A DNA stretch of 64,000 nucleotides from Nocardia sp. BMG51109 (GTDB lineage: Bacteria; Actinomycetota; Actinomycetes; Mycobacteriales; Mycobacteriaceae). Location: assembly GCF_000526215.1 (NCBI RefSeq), contig NZ_JAFQ01000004.1:2356001-2420000 (forward strand). Direction: 5' to 3'. Under the pieces are notes generated by a model. The model saw only the letters and a list, made by a program, of their open reading frames with translations. It made no database searches and had not been told where the DNA came from. Positions within the stretch are counted from its first letter, which is position 1. Each line of letters begins with the position of its first letter. Below are positions 60,559 through 64,000 of this stretch, one piece after another. The translations under genes were made by a program, and so were the position numbers.

Positions 60559-63303
60559 CTACCGTTGCCCCGGCGCCGAATCGTTGCCCGTGCCTTGTGA
60601 TTCACCCTCGGTCCCACCGGGTGCGCCGGAGGGAGCGACCGGCTGACCGGGCAGCGGGCCCTGACCGGACTCCTGCTGCTGGCCCTGCTGCCGCTGCTGC
60701 GGCGACTGCTGGTTGGGCTGCACGCCCGGCACCGGAATCGTTATGCCCGGCAGGATCTCCACCTGTGACGGGGCCACCACCACCGGCGGCGTGTACTCCT
60801 GCGTCGTGGACGGTGGCGTGTAGGCCGCGGTCCACGACGGCACGCCCGCCTGGCCCGCGATGGGTGCCGGCTTCGGGAAGGGCTCGTTGGGCGTGCCCTT
60901 CAGGGCGCCGTCCATGGTGTCCTTCCAGATATCCGACGGGAGGCCGGAACCGTATATCATCCCGCTGCTCCCGCGCAGCTTCTCGCCGTCCTCGGTGCCT
61001 ATCCACACCGCCGTGGACAGCGACGGCGTGTAGCCGACCATCCAGGCGTCGCGGTTCTCGCCGGTCTCGCCGAGCTGGGCGGTGCCGGTCTTGGCCGCCG
61101 AGGCCCGGCCGCCGGCCAGATCGTGATGCCGCGACCAGCCCGCGATCGGCTGCATCGCCGAGGTCACGTTGTCGGCGATCGGTCCCGGGACGCGGCGTTC
61201 ACCGGCGACATCGCCGCGGTCGAGGAGGACCTGCCCGTCGGAGGTCACCACCTTCGATACGAAATGCGGCTGGTGATACGTGCCGGAGGCGGCCAGGGTC
61301 GCGTACGCCGAGGCCATATCCAGCGGCCGGGCCTGGTACTGGCCGAGCACGATGCCGTTGTTCGGCGGGCCGCCGTCGGGGTCGGACAGGCTCTTGCCCA
61401 CGCCCGGAATGGTTTCCGGGATGCCGAGCTTGTGCGCCATGGCGGCGATCTTCTGCGGGCCCGAGTTCTGGCCCATGTCCAGCTCCATGCGGTAGAAGCT
61501 GGTGTTCAGCGACCGCTTCAGCGCCTCGGCGATGGTGCAGGTGCCGCAGGACTCGCCCTCCACGTTGGTGATCTTTATGCCGTTCACGGTGAGCGGCGCG
61601 CTGTCGTACATCGTCGACAGCGGCTTGCCCAGCTCCAGGTTCGCCGCCAGGCCGAACGGCTTGAACGACGAACCCGGCATCAGGCCGGCGTTGGCGAAGT
61701 CGTAGCCCTGGCCGTCGGAGCCGCCGTAGTAGGCCCGCACCGCGCCCGTCTTCGGATCCACCGACACCACGGCCGTGCGGAGATTGTCGGGCTCGCCCTG
61801 CATGTTCTTCTGGGCGGCGTCGACGGCGGCCTGCTGCGCCTTCTGGTCGATCGTGGTGGTGATCTGCAGGCCCTCGGTATTTATCTGGGTGTCGCTGATG
61901 CCGGCGTCGGACAGCTCCTTCATCACCTGGCGCTTTATCAAGCCCTCGGGCCCGGAACCGGTGGGGTCCTCGCTGGCCTTGCTCGACGGCTGCACCGGCG
62001 GGTAGGTCATCCCCTGCCGCTGGGCGGCCGGCAGGAAGCCGGCGCCGACCATGCCGTCGAGCACGTAGTTCCAGCGCGCCTCGGCGCCCTTCGGATTGTT
62101 CTCCGGATCCAGGCCGTAGGGCTGCTGAATGGTCGCGGCGAGCATCGCGCCCTCCTCGACCGTCAGGTCCTGCACCTTCTTGTCGAAGTAGGCGTGCGCC
62201 GCCGCGTCGATGCCGAAGGTGCCGCGGCCGAACGGGATGGTGTTCAGGTAGGCGGCCAGGATGTCGTCCTTGGCCCACTGCCGCGCCATCTTGGCCGATA
62301 TCACCAGCTCGCGCATCTTGCGGGTGACCGAGCGCTGGCTGCCGACCATCGAGTTCTTGACGTACTGCTGGGTGATCGTCGAGCCACCGCCGGCGCTGTC
62401 GCGGCCCAGCAGGTTGTCGCGGGCGGCGCGGGTGAAACCGGAGATCGAGAAGCCCGGGTTGGTGTAGAAGTCCCGGTCCTCGGCCGCGAGCACGGCATTG
62501 CGGACGTGCGGCGGTATCTGGTCGATGGTGACGTCGGTGCGGTTGCCCTCCGGCGGAACGATCTTGCTGATCTCCGAGGTGCCGTCGGAGGCGAGGATGG
62601 TGGCGACCTGATTGGTTTTGAGATCACCCGGCTGGGGTACCGATGCGGTGGTGTAGGCGACCAGGAAGACCGCACTGGGCACCACGATGGCCAACGCCAG
62701 CAACACGTACAGCACACGACGCACGATGCGCCACGGCGACTTCTTCTTCGCCTGCGGGCGGCGGCCACCGGGGCCGGAGCCGCTGCCGCCGGAACCCCTG
62801 CGCGGGGGCGGCCCGGAGGGCGGCGCGCCGCCGGCCCGATGGCCGCCGGTGCTCGGGCCGGCGGACGCGCGGTTGCCGTCGCGTGCCGAGCGCGGCCGGC
62901 CGGCCGCGCCGGAGCGCTGATTTCGCTGGGCGACCGCCTCGCTCAGCGATCCCGTCGGGGTCTTCCTGGTGGGTTCGTCGGGGTTCGGCACCGGGCCGGA
63001 CCGGGGTGCGGACCCCGGACGCTGCGGCGGCGGTGGTCCGGGCCGGCGCGGCGGCTGACCGCCCGGCCCGCGCGGCGGCTGTGAGCCGCGAGGGTCCCCC
63101 TGCGGCGGTGGTCCGGGCCGGCGCGGCGGCGGGCCGCCGGGACCGCGCGGGCCCGGGCCGGGGCCCTGCCCTGGAGGAACCGGTGGCAGTGGGCGCCCGG
63201 GTGGCGGGCCGGACTGCCGGGGCGGCGGATAGCCGCCGGGCCGCGGTTGTGAGCCGCGCGGGGGGTGCCCGCCGTCGGGTCCATCGTCGTAGGGCGAAGT
63301 CAC
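60559..63303 (-). CDS. ponA: Bifunctional class A penicillin-binding protein, PonA1 type
   Basis: The product is 914 residues from GTG 63303 (GGAG nine bases before; ATG 63318 is possible). Residues 1-190 are a Pro/Gly/Arg-rich cytoplasmic tail, followed by a membrane helix at about 196-219. The GT51 transglycosylase has [14 protein letters not shown] and [12 protein letters not shown]. The transpeptidase has SSFKPFG (nucleophile Ser), SLNTS and AKTGTAQ. A Pro/Gln-rich outer tail follows. It polymerises and cross-links peptidoglycan. Order with the GT87 and DUF5318 genes matches Rv0049-Rv0051. Confidence 0.95.
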   Translation of the reverse strand: MTSPYDDGPDGGHPPRGSQPRPGGYPPPRQSGPPPGRPLPPVPPGQGPGPGPRGPGGPPPRRPGPPPQGDPRGSQPPRGPGGQPPRRPGPPPPQRPGSAPRSGPVPNPDEPTRKTPTGSLSEAVAQRNQRSGAAGRPRSARDGNRASAGPSTGGHRAGGAPPSGPPPRRGSGGSGSGPGGRRPQAKKKSPWRIVRRVLYVLLALAIVVPSAVFLVAYTTASVPQPGDLKTNQVATILASDGTSEISKIVPPEGNRTDVTIDQIPPHVRNAVLAAEDRDFYTNPGFSISGFTRAARDNLLGRDSAGGGSTITQQYVKNSMVGSQRSVTRKMRELVISAKMARQWAKDDILAAYLNTIPFGRGTFGIDAAAHAYFDKKVQDLTVEEGAMLAATIQQPYGLDPENNPKGAEARWNYVLDGMVGAGFLPAAQRQGMTYPPVQPSSKASEDPTGSGPEGLIKRQVMKELSDAGISDTQINTEGLQITTTIDQKAQQAAVDAAQKNMQGEPDNLRTAVVSVDPKTGAVRAYYGGSDGQGYDFANAGLMPGSSFKPFGLAANLELGKPLSTMYDSAPLTVNGIKITNVEGESCGTCTIAEALKRSLNTSFYRMELDMGQNSGPQKIAAMAHKLGIPETIPGVGKSLSDPDGGPPNNGIVLGQYQARPLDMASAYATLAASGTYHQPHFVSKVVTSDGQVLLDRGDVAGERRVPGPIADNVTSAMQPIAGWSRHHDLAGGRASAAKTGTAQLGETGENRDAWMVGYTPSLSTAVWIGTEDGEKLRGSSGMIYGSGLPSDIWKDTMDGALKGTPNEPFPKPAPIAGQAGVPSWTAAYTPPSTTQEYTPPVVVAPSQVEILPGITIPVPGVQPNQQSPQQRQQGQQQESGQGPLPGQPVAPSGAPGGTEGESQGTGNDSAPGQR

Positions 63304-63595
63304 AGCCTGGATCTCCATAACTCGTAACGGTCCGGGTAGCTCGTTGCGATCGACGCGCTGATCGTTCGGTGATCGGAGCGGGAGCCTACGCGGTTACGCA
63401 CCGCTGCCACCGCGGTGTCCGACAGCGGCGGCCACGGTGCCGGACGGCCGCCGACGCCACGGTGCCCGACGGAGATGCTCGCGGAACGTGCCAGGGTTAC
63501 GCAAGCCTCCTCCTTCGGGCCTCCTCGCTCGAGCCGCTGTGCGCTCGATCGCGGGCGGGCACACCTGTGCTCCGCATATCAGTCGACGGTGCCCA

Positions 63596-64000
63596 TCACT
63601 CGGCGGCGGTCCGCCGGGTGCCGGTGCGACGACGCCTGGGCGCCGGCGTGCGGCCGAGTACATAGGACTGCACCAGATGGTTCCAGCTGCAGGTTCGGCA
63701 CACCTCGACGACGTGCACCGTGAACTCCTCGCGGGTCTCCGCCAGCCGGACCAGCTCCTCGGGCGCGCGGGCCGAACCCGCGGCCGGCCCCAGTCCGTCG
63801 CCGTAGACCCACGACACGAGGGTCAACTGCTCTTTCCGGCAGATCGGACATGTGACCTCGCTCCCCCGCCCGTGGAACTTCGCCGCCCGCAACAGATACG
63901 GGTGCGCATCGCACACCTCGGCGACGTCCACTCGGCCCGCATAGACGTCGGCCAGCAGCGACCTGCGCCGGAGCGCATAGTCGACCACCTGCCGCTGAAT
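63596..64000 (-). CDS. DUF5318 family protein (5' end off the window)
   Basis: The visible text ends with an Arg/Thr-rich tail and contains two cysteine pairs, TCPICRKEQ and VCRTCSWNHLV, that should bind zinc as a small ribbon. LRAAKFHGRGS precedes them. A GTG at 63988 would give 130 residues. However, codons before it read I-Q-R-Q-V in the same frame up to the window edge, and Rv0049 relatives begin with a similar RQVVDYALRRR segment, so the true start lies just outside. It heads the ponA-GT87 unit. Confidence 0.85.
   Translation of the reverse strand: MQRQVVDYALRRRSLLADVYAGRVDVAEVCDAHPYLLRAAKFHGRGSEVTCPICRKEQLTLVSWVYGDGLGPAAGSARAPEELVRLAETREEFTVHVVEVCRTCSWNHLVQSYVLGRTPAPRRRRTGTRRTAAE

Overview
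The window is high-GC (about 70%) DNA from a mycolic-acid-lineage actinobacterium, most probably Nocardia or a close relative. Three things point there. The block DUF5318 - ponA - GT87 - rpsF - ssb - rpsR - rplI - dnaB matches the order known around Rv0049-Rv0058 in Mycobacterium tuberculosis. The succinate dehydrogenase is of the Rv0247c-Rv0249c type. Many genes start with GTG, and XRE/DUF5753 + DUF397 pairs are typical of this group. No tRNA, rRNA, CRISPR array, transposase or prophage gene was recognised.

Layout. 1-2 kb: the end of an iron-sulfur oxidoreductase gene, a 34-residue small-protein gene and an AlkA-type DNA glycosylase. 2-8 kb: a sugar ABC importer (binding protein and two permeases, no ATPase) and three envelope/secreted proteins. 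7.9-10.5 kb: an XRE-DUF5753/DUF397 module opposite a chain of small minus-strand genes. 10.7-15.6 kb: sdhC-sdhA-sdhB and a small conserved protein. 15.7-25.4 kb: a hydrolase carrying nine 27-bp repeats, an acyl-CoA dehydrogenase, an NmrA-like protein, a membrane Ser/Thr kinase with a peptidoglycan-binding end, an AAA ATPase, and a c-di-AMP riboswitch controlling an NlpC/P60 hydrolase. 25.3-33 kb: a decayed membrane gene, a PKS-like AT-KR protein that has lost key catalytic residues and sits behind two tiny coupled ORFs, an MBL hydrolase, nitronate monooxygenase, FadD5 and an isochorismatase-like protein. 33-49 kb: a flippase-like membrane protein with a degenerate kinase region, then many single-gene enzymes and regulators (SGNH esterase, methyltransferases, a carotenoid-type oxidoreductase, Nudix, DUF2332, HTH-citrate synthase, XRE-cupin, a glycosyltransferase, DinB). 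49-64 kb: the conserved replication/ribosome/cell-wall block: dnaB with two inteins, rplI, rpsR, ssb, rpsF, two GT87 membrane mannosyltransferase-like genes, a PonA-type penicillin-binding protein and DUF5318.

How genes work together. SdhABC form one membrane complex. The importer genes are translationally coupled. rpsF-ssb-rpsR-rplI form a classic operon closed by a strong hairpin. The riboswitch gene, PonA, the kinase and the flippase-like protein all concern the cell envelope. Several divergent gene pairs share palindromes between their starts and look autoregulated.

The most unusual theme is short perfect tandem duplications. Some are in-frame inside genes (16.6 kb, 42.3 kb). Others straddle or directly follow stop codons (7.8, 15.3, 23.8 and 29.7 kb), and one lies just before a start codon (47.8 kb). 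The strongest molecular curiosities are DnaB with a class-3 mini-intein inside its Walker A motif plus a second endonuclease-bearing intein, and the catalytically degenerate AT-KR protein preceded by a 13-residue ORF.
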